Shown here in pieces: positions 17,701 to 27,242 of a stretch of DNA of 64,000 nt. How positions within the stretch are numbered: position 1 is the stretch's first letter; every line of letters starts with the position of its first letter. Position numbers and translations under genes: made by a program. The DNA comes from Heyndrickxia shackletonii. Lineage in GTDB: Bacteria > Bacillota > Bacilli > Bacillales > Bacillaceae_C. The notes beneath the pieces are model-generated. The model ran no database searches, was not told where the DNA came from, and was given only the letters and a program-made list of their open reading frames with translations. The stretch covers positions 2,029,114-2,093,113 of the forward strand of contig NZ_LJJC01000004.1 in the NCBI RefSeq assembly GCF_001420715.1. Reading direction: 5' to 3'.

Positions 17701-17985
17701 ATGTTGAAAACGAAAGAATTGCCATTAGATGATTTTCTATTGGATCTTCGCAGAAAAGGCTTTAAATTTGCGGATGATGTTATCGGGTTTATATATTTTG
17801 GAAAGCAATACACTGGAGCTTGCGATTCTATCATAAAAGCAGCAATTGAAATTACATTAAAAACACAAAAAGAATTTGATGGAAGTTTCTATATTTCCAT
17901 ATTAGAATCATTAAAACAAAATAATGTTCATTCAAGACACCAAGCATTCGAATATGCTGAGAAGATTGGTTTAATTACAAAATAA
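17701..17985 (+). CDS. conserved hypothetical protein, 94 residues
   Basis: ATG 17701 follows GAGGGAGAG and encodes 94 residues with no signal peptide or membrane span. The start (LKTKELPLDDFLLDLRRKGF) and end (HSRHQAFEYAEKIGLI) look helical and folded. A longer reading from 17653 has no ribosome-binding site. I do not recognise the family. It forms its own unit with a terminator immediately after the stop codon. Confidence 0.75.
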   Translation: MLKTKELPLDDFLLDLRRKGFKFADDVIGFIYFGKQYTGACDSIIKAAIEITLKTQKEFDGSFYISILESLKQNNVHSRHQAFEYAEKIGLITK

Positions 17986-18011
17986 AAAAGAGGTATACAG
18001 CCTCTTTTTTC
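17984..18011. terminator. bidirectional terminator
   Basis: AAAAAAGAGG (17984-17993) pairs with CCTCTTTTTT (18001-18010). It serves the rightward hypothetical gene and the leftward transporter. Confidence 0.9.
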
Positions 18012-18015
18012 GCTT

Positions 18016-18948
18016 TTAAAGTTTGCGGTCCAGCGATTTTTTATTTTTTAAGAACGAAATGGCCAATGTTTTTTCAATTGGAAGCTCACTGATGATCATT
18101 CCAATAAAGATTAATAAACAACCGACAGTACCAAATAACGATAATCTTTCATTTGTTAAGATGAAGGATGTAATCGCTGCAAAAACGGGTTCCATTGTTA
18201 AGATAATCCCGACCTTTGTAGGAGAAGTGAATCTTTGTGCAGTAGTCTGCATAAAAAAAGCAAAAGCAGTACCTAATAAGGATGTAATAATCATCGCTAA
18301 AATTGTTGTTTTTGAAAGAATATGGCTAGTTTCAAATACTACCTGCCAGTTTTCAAATATAATGGCACTTACGGCACATAGCAGGGATACAGTGAAAATT
18401 TGAACAGTAGTTAAAAATAAAATTGGCACCTTTTTTGTCACACGATCAGTAAGTATAATGTGAAAAGCAAATCCAAAAGCACAAATAAGAACGAATCCGT
18501 CTCCAATCGAAAGTCCAGTGCTATTTTTCGCTACTAAGAAATATAATCCTATCACAGCTCCAATGGAACCAATGATTGCTTTTGGTGCAGGACGGTTTTT
18601 ATAAAAAATAAAGGATAGCAGCGGCACCACAACCACGCTTAATCCCGTTATAAATCCGGCTTTAGAAGGTGTTGTGTATAAAAGGCCGATAGTTTGAAAG
18701 GAATAGCCGATAAATAGACATAAACCAAGCAGAACCCCTGGTACAAGCTGTTTTCCGGTAGCCTTTATTTTCCCTTTTTCTTGAATAAAGTAGATAAAGA
18801 AAATAATAACGCCCGCAATGAAAAAACGAACCGCATTGAACGTTAACGGCGGCAAGAATTCAATTGCATTTTGTACAACTACAAAAGTTGATCCCCATAT
18901 GAATGCAACAAGCAGTAAACCTGATTCTGCCAAGAATTTCTTATTCAT
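18016..18948 (-). CDS. EamA/DMT-family transporter
   Basis: This 310-residue membrane protein has about ten predicted spans in two EamA repeats. The first begins LLLVAFIWGSTFVVVQNA and the second lies near the middle (LICAFGFAFHIILTDR). The family exports amino acids, metabolites or drugs. No substrate can be inferred. A start at 18948 preceded by GAGGGG on the leftward strand fits. ypdQ lies just upstream on the same strand (14 nt), so the two probably share a transcript. Confidence 0.85.
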   Translation of the reverse strand: MNKKFLAESGLLLVAFIWGSTFVVVQNAIEFLPPLTFNAVRFFIAGVIIFFIYFIQEKGKIKATGKQLVPGVLLGLCLFIGYSFQTIGLLYTTPSKAGFITGLSVVVVPLLSFIFYKNRPAPKAIIGSIGAVIGLYFLVAKNSTGLSIGDGFVLICAFGFAFHIILTDRVTKKVPILFLTTVQIFTVSLLCAVSAIIFENWQVVFETSHILSKTTILAMIITSLLGTAFAFFMQTTAQRFTSPTKVGIILTMEPVFAAITSFILTNERLSLFGTVGCLLIFIGMIISELPIEKTLAISFLKNKKSLDRKL

Positions 18949-18962
18949 GATGTAACCCCTCT

Positions 18963-19352
18963 TTATTTATTCATGCGTATTGCTTTTCTTGCAAGTTCGT
19001 CAGCTGTTTTGTTTTCTGAGCTGGGAACCCACTTGATAAAAAATAAATCAAATTGTTTTGCTAATGTCAGTATCTCTTTAAGTAAAGTCCGATATGGTTC
19101 CTTCTTAGCAAATTCCTTTTCGACCGCTTGAACGACTGCTTTTGAATCGGATCGAACGGATATTACTTTATATCCATTTTGAATACAAATTTCCATACTC
19201 TTTACTAATGCAAGGTACTCTGCTTCATGATTATTTTTATGTCCTAGCGGAATGGAATATCGCTCCACATTCCCATTTTTTTTAATAAAGATTCCGGCGC
19301 CGCTTTCACCCGGATCACCAGCACTGGCACCATCTATATAAACTTCAATCAA
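18963..19352 (-). CDS. ypdQ: YpdQ, RNase HI-family protein
   Basis: This 129-residue RNase H fold carries the four acidic residues of the active site: Asp in YIDGAS (residue 7), Glu in NHEAEYLAL, Asp in VRSDSKAV and Asp in KTADELAR. It starts with TTG 8 nt after AAAGGAG. It would cleave RNA in RNA-DNA hybrids. B. subtilis YpdQ is reported as weak or inactive, but here the active-site set is complete. It is divergent from a second RNase H-type gene, ypeP. Confidence 0.88.
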   Translation of the reverse strand: MIEVYIDGASAGDPGESGAGIFIKKNGNVERYSIPLGHKNNHEAEYLALVKSMEICIQNGYKVISVRSDSKAVVQAVEKEFAKKEPYRTLLKEILTLAKQFDLFFIKWVPSSENKTADELARKAIRMNK

Positions 19353-19645
19353 TTGCTACTCTCCTTTTACCTATGGCTCATGTCTTAAACATGGTTATAC
19401 CAACATATCATGTGAATATGGGAATGCTGTATATAGAAAGAATGACTACTTGTTAGAATATCATAAATTTTATAAACTTGTTAAATTTTATATGGAAGTT
19501 TTCTTCAGATGAGAAAAGCGCCTTGCGCATTTGTTCTTCTGGGTTTAAATTATGTGGAAAAGAAAACAATATGATTAAATCAATTAATATGTAAACTGAT
19601 ATAATGCATAAGTAGCCTTTATTTCATCCTAGGGGTTGTTATTAT

Positions 19646-20302
19646 ATGAAAGTGAAAATTAAATGGCTGTACCGAGGTTCAAAAACAGCCGATATTCCAT
19701 TTGAATCCGATTGGATTTCAGCTGATACATTTGACAGATCTATTGATGATATATATAATACCGGACGTGTAAAAGATTTAACGATAATAGACGAAATGGG
19801 ATCGGAATGGACTAAAAAGGAATACTTAAAATTGAAGGAACAAATCAAAAAAGAGCCCAGCGAATGTACGATTTATTTTGACGGTGGTTTTGATCGGGAA
19901 ACAGGTACCGCTGGTATTGGGATGGTTCTTTATTATCAAATCGGCTCGGAGAAATACCGATATAGGCAAAACGGAAAAATTGATTCTATTCAAACCAATA
20001 ATGAAGCTGAATATATTGCATTATATAATGCCATTTCTTTATTGGAAGAAGTTGGTGCACACCACATACCTTGTGTTATTAAAGGGGACTCCCAAGGTGT
20101 ACTGAGACAATTATCGGGAGAGTGGCCATGTTTCGAACAGGTATTAAATGATTGGCTTGACAGGATCGAAGAAAAGATGAGTGTGCTCGGATTAAAACCA
20201 ACCTATATTCCAATATCACGCAAAGATAATAAAGAAGCAGATCAGCTTGCTTCACAGGCATTGGCTGGAAAAAGTATATCTAGTCATATTAAAATAAACT
20301 AA
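19646..20302 (+). CDS. ypeP: YpeP, RNase H-like protein with N-terminal extension
   Basis: This 218-residue protein has an N-terminal domain of about 70 residues (MKVKIKWLYRGSK, ending before ECTIYFDGG), followed by an RNase HI domain. The acidic set is again complete: Asp in YFDGGF, Glu in NNEAEYIAL, Asp in KGDSQGVL and Asp in NKEADQLAS. It is larger than YpdQ and the two differ outside the active site, so they are not a recent duplication. The start ATG follows TAGGGG. A MITE-like element follows 8 nt after the stop. Confidence 0.88.
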   Translation: MKVKIKWLYRGSKTADIPFESDWISADTFDRSIDDIYNTGRVKDLTIIDEMGSEWTKKEYLKLKEQIKKEPSECTIYFDGGFDRETGTAGIGMVLYYQIGSEKYRYRQNGKIDSIQTNNEAEYIALYNAISLLEEVGAHHIPCVIKGDSQGVLRQLSGEWPCFEQVLNDWLDRIEEKMSVLGLKPTYIPISRKDNKEADQLASQALAGKSISSHIKIN

Positions 20303-20310
20303 TTTATTAG

Positions 20311-20470
20311 GGCTGTTTTCGATTAAAATGCTGCTTTTCGTAGTATATTACAATTCCTCATATAGTTCGTTTCAGGGGATCTATTTAAGAAAGTAGTTAA
20401 GCTTTCTTATACTGAATGAGGAATGTATTAAATATTTTTAATAAAAAAGCAACCACTTAAGAAAACAGCC
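20311..20470. repeat. 160-bp inverted-repeat element, MITE-like
   Basis: The segment begins with GGCTGTTTTC (20311-20320) and ends with its exact complement GAAAACAGCC (20461-20470). The similarity continues inward: GCTTTT about 12 nt in on the left matches AAAAGC on the right. A second inner inverted pair, CAATTCCTCAT against ATGAGGAATG, is also present. There is no ORF. This is the architecture of a miniature inverted-repeat element or a deleted insertion sequence. No clear target duplication is seen. Confidence 0.6.
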
Positions 20471-20489
20471 ATAAAAGGGACGATATTTG

Positions 20490-20666
20490 ATGGAAAGGAA
20501 AAAACTTTTGAAGGAAGTTGATTCAATCATAGAGTATTATTGTGAGGGATGCTTTATAAAATCAACCTTGCAAAAGGAACATGGTAAAACATTTGCCCAT
20601 CGTTTCTGTATCGAAAAGTGTACGGTCGGGGAAAAATTAAAGGAATTTGGCAAGAAACTCAATTAG
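20490..20666 (+). CDS. ypeQ: YpeQ, small zinc-finger protein
   Basis: This 58-residue protein has the pattern YYCEGCFIK...HRFCIEKCTVG, two CxxC/CxxxC pairs with an intervening His. This fits the zf-C2HCIx2C-type zinc finger of YpeQ. The start ATG at 20490 follows AAAGGGA. It lies next to ypeP and cspD, as in B. subtilis, but is separated from ypeP here by the 160-bp inverted-repeat element. Zinc binding is inferred from the Cys/His pattern; the role is unknown. Confidence 0.82.
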   Translation: MERKKLLKEVDSIIEYYCEGCFIKSTLQKEHGKTFAHRFCIEKCTVGEKLKEFGKKLN

Positions 20667-20699
20667 ATATGTTTTTTTATCATTGAAAAATGAACAATA

Positions 20700-20729
20700 A
20701 AAGGCTGACATTAAAAATGCCAGCCTTGT
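20700..20729. terminator. bidirectional terminator between ypeQ and cspD
   Basis: AAGGCTG..AT / AT..CAGCCTT stem (20701 to 20727) with A-rich and T-rich flanks usable in both directions. Confidence 0.85.
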
Positions 20730-20739
20730 TCATTTATAA

Positions 20740-21426
<687 letters not shown>

Positions 21427-21852
21427 ATGCCAACACCAAGTATGGAAGATTATATAGAACAAATTTACTTATTAATTGAAAGTAAAGGATATGCACGTGT
21501 ATCAGATATTGCAGAAGCGCTTTCTGTCCATCCCTCCTCTGTAACAAAAATGGTACAAAAGCTAGATAAAGATGATTATTTAGTATATGAAAAATACCGC
21601 GGCTTAATATTAACATCGAAAGGCAAGAAAATTGGAAAACGACTGGTAGATCGTCATGATCTATTGGAAAAGTTTCTTCAGATAATCGGTGTTAAAGTGG
21701 AAAACATCTATCAAGATGTTGAAGGAATCGAACATCATTTAAGCTGGAATTCTATTGACAGAATTGGTGACTTAGTACAATTTTTTGAGGAAGATCCGGA
21801 ACGTGTAAAAGCATTAAAAATTCTACAAGAGAAAAATGAAGAAGAAATGTAG
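21427..21852 (+). CDS. mntR: MntR, manganese-responsive repressor
   Basis: This 141-residue DtxR-family regulator represses manganese uptake genes. The winged-helix DNA-binding part is residues 1-70. Manganese ligands are in place: Asp8 and Glu11 (MEDYIEQIY), His77, and Glu99, Glu102 and His103 in VEGIEHHLS. The ATG follows GGGGGTTTAGGG. No target transporter lies nearby. It ends in its own terminator. Confidence 0.95.
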   Translation: MPTPSMEDYIEQIYLLIESKGYARVSDIAEALSVHPSSVTKMVQKLDKDDYLVYEKYRGLILTSKGKKIGKRLVDRHDLLEKFLQIIGVKVENIYQDVEGIEHHLSWNSIDRIGDLVQFFEEDPERVKALKILQEKNEEEM

Positions 21853-21882
21853 GAGAACCGCCAAAAGGACGGTTCTTTTTCA
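21853..21882 (+). terminator. terminator of mntR
   Basis: AGAACCG (21854-21860) pairs with CGGTTCT (21870-21876), followed by TTTTCATT. Confidence 0.88.
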
Positions 21883-21967
21883 TTATATAGAAGAATGTCT
21901 AAATCTATTATCAAATAAATGATTTATTCTGCGCAGTGCTTCTCTAGCTCCAACGCATGCACTGTTA

Positions 21968-22186
21968 TTAAAATATAGGAGGGAAGTTCGAGAAATATTT
22001 ATCATTTTCATCGTTATTATATAAACAGGCGTGTCCGTCATGATTCCATTCAATATTTGTCCCTTCGATTTTTCCATTCTCCGTTTCCATCAACGCTTTT
22101 AGGTAAGAAATAATTCTGCCTTCCGATGTTTCGAAGCTTATAATATCACCTTGATAATTTCTTTGAACCTTAATAATATGTTCCAC
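21968..22186 (-). CDS. small hypothetical protein, DUF3892-like
   Basis: This 72-residue protein starts with GTG after AAGGGAG. The opening ITKV-like strand (IIKVQRNYQGDIISFETSEG) and YLKALMETENG resemble the short DUF3892 family of Firmicutes. The C-terminus is acidic and aromatic. It has no membrane span and no signal peptide. The function is unknown. Downstream on the same strand AGTGC and GCACT could pair as a weak terminator. Confidence 0.65.
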   Translation of the reverse strand: MEHIIKVQRNYQGDIISFETSEGRIISYLKALMETENGKIEGTNIEWNHDGHACLYNNDENDKYFSNFPPIF

Positions 22187-22359
22187 TTTACTTACTCCCT
22201 TGTTTTTGTATTCCTTTTATCCCTCACAAAGATAGAGTAAAAATATGTGAAGTAAATGAAAGGATAATAATATTTTGGTTAAATTAGAGGGAAATCAAAC
22301 ATAAATATTTAATATTATTTTTATAGGTTATGAAGTTATTTAAAGGGGGGAGATTTTAG

Positions 22360-23046
22360 GTGAATTCCTTCTCATGGGATCAGGAATCGAAAAGAAGTTG
22401 GGATCTTAACGCGGAAAGCTGGCATTCTAATTCAAAAAACATGTGGTTGCATGGTAGTCGAAAAGAAATAGTTCCGTTTTTTACGAAATATGTACCTAAA
22501 GGATTAATAGCAGATCTCGGTTGCGGGGATGGCTTTGGATCGTCTTTATTGAGCAAGAATGGATATGAAGTGATTGGAATGGATATTTCCGATAATATGG
22601 TGAAACTTGCCAGGAATTATGAAAACGATAACTTAACCTTTGTACAAGGCAATATACTTAAAACACCATTTGAAGATAGACAATTTAAAGGAATATTGGC
22701 CATCAATTCACTGGAATGGACCGAAAGACCTCTAATTGCCCTGAATGAAATAAAAAGAATTCTAACAAATGACGGTTATGGCTGCTTTGGAATATTAGGA
22801 CCGACTGCAAAGCCTCGAATAAATAGTTTCCCAAGGTTGGAAGAAAAAGAAGCAATATGCAATACAATGATGCCATGGGAATTTGAAAAACTCGCCATAA
22901 GGCACGGCTGGGAAAAAGTTGCCGAAACGAATGTTTATAAACGTGGAGTTACAGAACGGCATCTCGAGGGACTTTCAAATGAGCTGAAACAGGCGTTGAG
23001 CTTTATTACTCTATTTATTTTAAAAAAAGTGGAGCTTAAGGGGTGA
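22360..23046 (+). CDS. class I SAM-dependent methyltransferase
   Basis: This 228-residue protein has the glycine motif I IADLGCGDGFGSSLL near residues 50-64, motif II EVIGMDISDNM and motif post-II FVQGNILKTPFED, typical of UbiE/type-11 small-molecule methyltransferases. The substrate is unknown. The start is GTG after AAAGGGGGGAGA. The next gene begins 1 nt after its stop, so the two are cotranscribed. Confidence 0.85.
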   Translation: MNSFSWDQESKRSWDLNAESWHSNSKNMWLHGSRKEIVPFFTKYVPKGLIADLGCGDGFGSSLLSKNGYEVIGMDISDNMVKLARNYENDNLTFVQGNILKTPFEDRQFKGILAINSLEWTERPLIALNEIKRILTNDGYGCFGILGPTAKPRINSFPRLEEKEAICNTMMPWEFEKLAIRHGWEKVAETNVYKRGVTERHLEGLSNELKQALSFITLFILKKVELKG

Positions 23047-23047
23047 T

Positions 23048-23758
23048 TTGCAGGTGGAAGATTCAAGATATTCTATTCAGGAGTTTATCCAAAAGACAAA
23101 GCAAGAGGATAAGCATCAAGGTTTATTTGAATTAGAAACCTCTAGGCTTCTTGAAATCAATTTAAATGGACAAGTATGGGCAAAAGCAGGCTCCATGGTT
23201 TCTTATCGTGGGAATATTAAATTTGTACGGGAGAGAATGCTGGAACACGGCCTTCGCAGATTATTCAAAAAGGCATTAACTGGTGAAGGCACTTCGCTTA
23301 TGAAAGCAACCGGGAATGGGAAATTATATATTGCCGATCAAGGAAAAAAAATTTCCATTCTCCATTTAAAAGATGAATCACTAATTGTAAATGGGAATAA
23401 TTTATTAGCATTTGAACAAACCATCGAATGGGATATTAAACTAATGAGAAGAATTGCTGGAATGCTTGCAGGTGGTATTTTTAATGTGAAACTAGAGGGA
23501 AATGGACGAGTTGCTATAACCTCCCATTATGAACCTCTAACATTAATTGTTACTCCCGATAATCCCGTATTTACAGATCCTCATGCGACAGTCGCATGGT
23601 CCGGGCAATTAAAGCCCGACTTCGTGACAGATGTATCGTTCAAAACCTTTCTTGGACGCGGCAGCGGGGAATCTATTCAAATGAAATTTTCAGGGAATGG
23701 TTTTGTTGTAGTACAGCCTTTTGAAGAGGTATATTTTTCTAATGATTCAAAGGGTTAA
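23048..23758 (+). CDS. AIM24-family protein
   Basis: This 236-residue protein belongs to the AIM24/TIGR00266-like family, a beta-rich fold of unknown biochemical role. Recognisable elements are VWAKAGSMVSYRGNI near residue 40, GEGTSLMKATGNG, and GRGSGESIQMKFSGNGFVVVQPFE at the C-terminus. The TTG start follows GGGGTGA, which overlaps the end of the preceding methyltransferase gene, indicating translational coupling. fhs follows after about 60 nt. Confidence 0.82.
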   Translation: MQVEDSRYSIQEFIQKTKQEDKHQGLFELETSRLLEINLNGQVWAKAGSMVSYRGNIKFVRERMLEHGLRRLFKKALTGEGTSLMKATGNGKLYIADQGKKISILHLKDESLIVNGNNLLAFEQTIEWDIKLMRRIAGMLAGGIFNVKLEGNGRVAITSHYEPLTLIVTPDNPVFTDPHATVAWSGQLKPDFVTDVSFKTFLGRGSGESIQMKFSGNGFVVVQPFEEVYFSNDSKG

Positions 23759-23815
23759 ATCTACCAATATTAAACTATTATTTAAATACAAAATAATCGT
23801 AAGGAGGAAAAGAAA

Positions 23816-25504
23816 ATGAGTGAAAGCAAAACAATGAAAACAGATATTGAAATTGCCCAAGAATCTACTTTATTGCCTATTAAAGAAATCGCAGAAAAAA
23901 TAGGATTAACAGAGGATGACCTTGATTTATACGGTAAATACAAAGCGAAGATTTCATATGAAAAAATACATAGTTTGCAATCCAATGAAGATGGTAAATT
24001 AATACTTGTTACTTCTATAAATCCGACACCTGCAGGAGAAGGAAAATCAACGGTTACGGTTGGTCTAAGTGATGCTCTCCAGTTGATAGGTAAAAAGGTA
24101 ATGATTGCTTTGCGTGAACCGTCTTTAGGTCCGACCATGGGCATGAAAGGGGGAGCTACAGGCGGCGGCTATTCTCAGGTTTTGCCGATGGAGGATATTA
24201 ATCTTCATTTTACCGGTGATATTCATGCCATAACAACAGCTAATAACGCTCTTGCCGCTTTGATGGATAACCATATCCATCAAGGTAATCAGTTGCAGAT
24301 TGATCCAAGAAGGATTGTTTGGAAGAGATGTTTGGATTTAAATGATCGTGCTTTACGGCAAATTGTTATTGGGCTTGGAGGACCAGGTCAAGGTGTACCA
24401 AGAGAGGATGGTTTTGATATTACAGTAGCCTCTGAAATAATGGCCGTTCTATGTTTAGCGAATAATCTTCAAGATTTAAAACTTCGATTATCGAAGATGG
24501 TCATTGCTTACAATTATGATAAGCAGCCGGTAACAGTTGGTGATCTAGGGGTTGAAGGTTCACTAGCCTTGCTTTTAAAAGATGCTCTTAAACCAAATTT
24601 GGTTCAAACAATTGAACACACTCCTGCACTTGTCCACGGGGGACCATTTGCAAATATTGCGCACGGATGCAACAGTGTAATGGCAACGAAAACAGCGTTG
24701 AAGTTAGCAGACTATGTTGTTACCGAATCAGGATTTGGTGCAGATTTAGGAGCGGAAAAATTTTTAGACATAAAGGCAAGATCAGCAGGATTAAAGCCAT
24801 CCGCTGTCGTAATCGTAGCTACCATTCGAGCACTAAAAATGCACGGGGGAGTAGAAAAATCTGAACTGACAAATGAAAATGTTGCAGCATTGGAAAAGGG
24901 GCTCGAAAATCTTAAAAAACATGTTGAAACGATTAAGCAGTTTGGGTTACCTTTTGTTGTTGCGATTAATCGTTTTACCAATGATTCTAATTCCGAAATC
25001 TCGCTTTTGCAAAGTTGGTGTGACGAGAATTCAATTCCGGTAGCTTTAACAGAAGTATGGGAAAAAGGCGGGCAAGGCGGTATTGAGCTTGCAGCTAAAG
25101 TCTTAGAGGTGATGGATAGTCATAATGTAACATTTCAGCCCATTTATGAATTGGACTTGTCATTGGAGGAAAAAATCAGGACCATTATAAGAACAGTCTA
25201 CGGTGGAAAGGATGTAGATTTTTCTGCACAAGCCTTGAAACAATTAAAAGAATTTAAAAACTTTGGCTGGGATAAACTCCCTGTTTGTATGGCTAAAACA
25301 CAGTATTCTTTATCGGATGATCCTGGTAAGCTAGGCAGACCAAGGGATTTTATTGTCCATGTCAGAGAATTAAAACCAAAGCTTGGTGCCGGTTTCATTG
25401 TCGCTATTACGGGAGATATTATGACAATGCCAGGACTGCCAAAGAAGCCTGCCGCCTACAATATGGATGTAGATGAAAAAGGCAAGGCAATGGGTTTATT
25501 TTAA
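23816..25504 (+). CDS. fhs: formate-tetrahydrofolate ligase
   Basis: This 562-residue enzyme makes 10-formyltetrahydrofolate from formate, tetrahydrofolate and ATP. The nucleotide loop is TPAGEGKST at residues 71-79, followed by [19 protein letters not shown] and the C-terminal PGLPKKPAA. Length matches the family (about 555-560). The ribosome-binding site is AAGGAGGAAAAG. It links to the folate genes thyA and dfrA further along, though not in the same operon. Confidence 0.97.
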   Translation: MSESKTMKTDIEIAQESTLLPIKEIAEKIGLTEDDLDLYGKYKAKISYEKIHSLQSNEDGKLILVTSINPTPAGEGKSTVTVGLSDALQLIGKKVMIALREPSLGPTMGMKGGATGGGYSQVLPMEDINLHFTGDIHAITTANNALAALMDNHIHQGNQLQIDPRRIVWKRCLDLNDRALRQIVIGLGGPGQGVPREDGFDITVASEIMAVLCLANNLQDLKLRLSKMVIAYNYDKQPVTVGDLGVEGSLALLLKDALKPNLVQTIEHTPALVHGGPFANIAHGCNSVMATKTALKLADYVVTESGFGADLGAEKFLDIKARSAGLKPSAVVIVATIRALKMHGGVEKSELTNENVAALEKGLENLKKHVETIKQFGLPFVVAINRFTNDSNSEISLLQSWCDENSIPVALTEVWEKGGQGGIELAAKVLEVMDSHNVTFQPIYELDLSLEEKIRTIIRTVYGGKDVDFSAQALKQLKEFKNFGWDKLPVCMAKTQYSLSDDPGKLGRPRDFIVHVRELKPKLGAGFIVAITGDIMTMPGLPKKPAAYNMDVDEKGKAMGLF

Positions 25505-25544
25505 AGCTGTAATGTTTGAAAATTAAATTTTAGGAGTAATAGTT

Positions 25545-26399
25545 GTGAAAATAATTGATGCACATATGCATTTATCCGATATAAAAGAATTCCATCATAC
25601 AGCACAAAACCTTTCATTTGTGAATTATTCTAATGAAGGAATAATAAAAGAATATAAGGATGCAGGAGTAATTTTAGGTATAGGCATGGGATTAACAGAA
25701 ACAGATGGACTCGGCTTTCCGGACCCTGAAGCCGAAACTCCAATGGGCTTGGATTTAGAAGAAAGCATACCTTCTAATATTATGTACTGTGCGGGTGTTA
25801 ATCCATATACACTAAATGAAAACTCACTTATTAACTTAGAAATGGAGCTTCAAAAACCAAATGTCGTTGGAATCAAAATTTATTTAGGCTACTATCCATT
25901 CTATGCATATGATAAGGTGTACGATCCGATATATACTTTGGCTGAAAAATACGATATGCCCGTGGTGTTTCACACAGGTGATACGTATTCAGAGAGGGGA
26001 CTTTTAAAATATTCTCATCCACTAACTCTTGATGAAGTGGCCGTAAAGAACCGTAAAGTAAGATTTATGATGGCCCATTTCGGGGATCCATGGGTTTTGA
26101 CAGGTGCAGAGGTAGTTTATAAGAATTCCAACATGTATGCAGATTTATCAGGGCTGCTAGTGGGGACTGAACAAGATTTTAAAATGAAACGAAACAGCAG
26201 ATTTTTCGATCATTTAAAGCATGCATTAGAGTTTTGTGATCACTATGAAAGATTAGTCTTTGGTACAGATTGGCCATTAGCTCCAATAAAGACATATGTA
26301 GATTTCATCAAGTCACTTATTCCGGAAAAACACTATGATGATGTGTTTTTTCATAACGCATTGAAGGTATTTCCTAAGATAAAAAATCATTTAAAATGA
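25545..26399 (+). CDS. amidohydrolase-2 family metal-dependent hydrolase
   Basis: This 284-residue TIM-barrel protein has the metal motif HMH in IDAHMHLSD near the N-terminus, His in VVFHTGDT, His in MMAHFGDPW and the catalytic Asp in VFGTDWPLAP. These fit the amidohydrolase-2 (ACMSD/uronate-isomerase-like) group. The substrate is unknown. It starts with GTG after TAGGAG, 40 nt downstream of fhs, so it may be cotranscribed with it. Confidence 0.82.
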   Translation: MKIIDAHMHLSDIKEFHHTAQNLSFVNYSNEGIIKEYKDAGVILGIGMGLTETDGLGFPDPEAETPMGLDLEESIPSNIMYCAGVNPYTLNENSLINLEMELQKPNVVGIKIYLGYYPFYAYDKVYDPIYTLAEKYDMPVVFHTGDTYSERGLLKYSHPLTLDEVAVKNRKVRFMMAHFGDPWVLTGAEVVYKNSNMYADLSGLLVGTEQDFKMKRNSRFFDHLKHALEFCDHYERLVFGTDWPLAPIKTYVDFIKSLIPEKHYDDVFFHNALKVFPKIKNHLK

Positions 26400-26482
26400 A
26401 CAAATGCGCAAACCAATAGGAGCTACAGCTAGACGTAAAGGTTATCTACAAATATGAATTTATAATATCCTAAGCGATAAAG

Positions 26483-26512
26483 GCCGTATTTACCGCAAAT
26501 ACGGCTTTTATT
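26483..26512 (+). terminator. terminator after the amidohydrolase
   Basis: GCCGTATTT (26483-26491) pairs with AAATACGGC (26498-26506), followed by TTTTATTATTT. Confidence 0.9.
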
Positions 26513-26582
26513 ATTTAAAGCAGGTTAATATTTTTTCATATATAATCATGGTAAAATATTATTTAGGAGGAGAGGAAGCAGA

Positions 26583-27242
26583 GTGGAACAAATTATTAAA
26601 AGAACGGAAAATTTTGTTCAACAAGAAATGGGAACAGATTCGACCGGTCATGATTGGTTTCATGTAGATCGTGTTCGAAACCTTGCTTTGTACATTGCAA
26701 AATGTGAAGGAAAAGGAGATTTATTTGTCATCGAAATGGCCTCATTACTTCACGATATTCCAGATGAAAAATTAAATTCTTCACTAGAAGAAGGAAAAAA
26801 TAATTTAAATAGTTTTTTATCCTCCTTATCACTCGCACCACATCTACATGCAGTAATAATCGAGATAATTGAGACCCTCTCCTTTAAAGGCGGAAATGAG
26901 TCTTCATTACATACATTTGAACAAATGGCTGTAAGAGATGCAGATCGTCTGGATGCAATCGGCGCGATTGGAATTGCAAGAGCTTTTGCTTATGGAGGAA
27001 AAAAAGGGCAGCTCCTGTATGATCCGGGCTTACAAGTAAGAGAAAATATGACAATTGAAGACTATCGAAAGGGTAAATCCTCGACAATCCATCATTTTTA
27101 TGAAAAATTATTATTATTAAAGGATAAAATGCTTACGAAAACTGGGAAACAAATTGCTTTAGAAAGACATCAATTTTTAAAAACTTTCCTGGAGCAATTT
27201 TATAAAGAATGGAACGGTGATTATGAAGTCAATAACAGTTGA
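26583..27242 (+). CDS. ypgQ: YpgQ-like HD-domain phosphohydrolase
   Basis: This 219-residue HD-superfamily enzyme has metal-binding residues in GHDWFHVDRVRNLA, LLHDIPD (the HD pair) and the late Asp of RDADRLDAIGA. B. subtilis YpgQ is a (deoxy)nucleoside-triphosphate pyrophosphohydrolase of this type. It starts with GTG after GGAGGAGAGG. Its last 20 nt overlap the ATG of the following ABC-F gene, indicating coupling. Confidence 0.85.
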   Translation: MEQIIKRTENFVQQEMGTDSTGHDWFHVDRVRNLALYIAKCEGKGDLFVIEMASLLHDIPDEKLNSSLEEGKNNLNSFLSSLSLAPHLHAVIIEIIETLSFKGGNESSLHTFEQMAVRDADRLDAIGAIGIARAFAYGGKKGQLLYDPGLQVRENMTIEDYRKGKSSTIHHFYEKLLLLKDKMLTKTGKQIALERHQFLKTFLEQFYKEWNGDYEVNNS

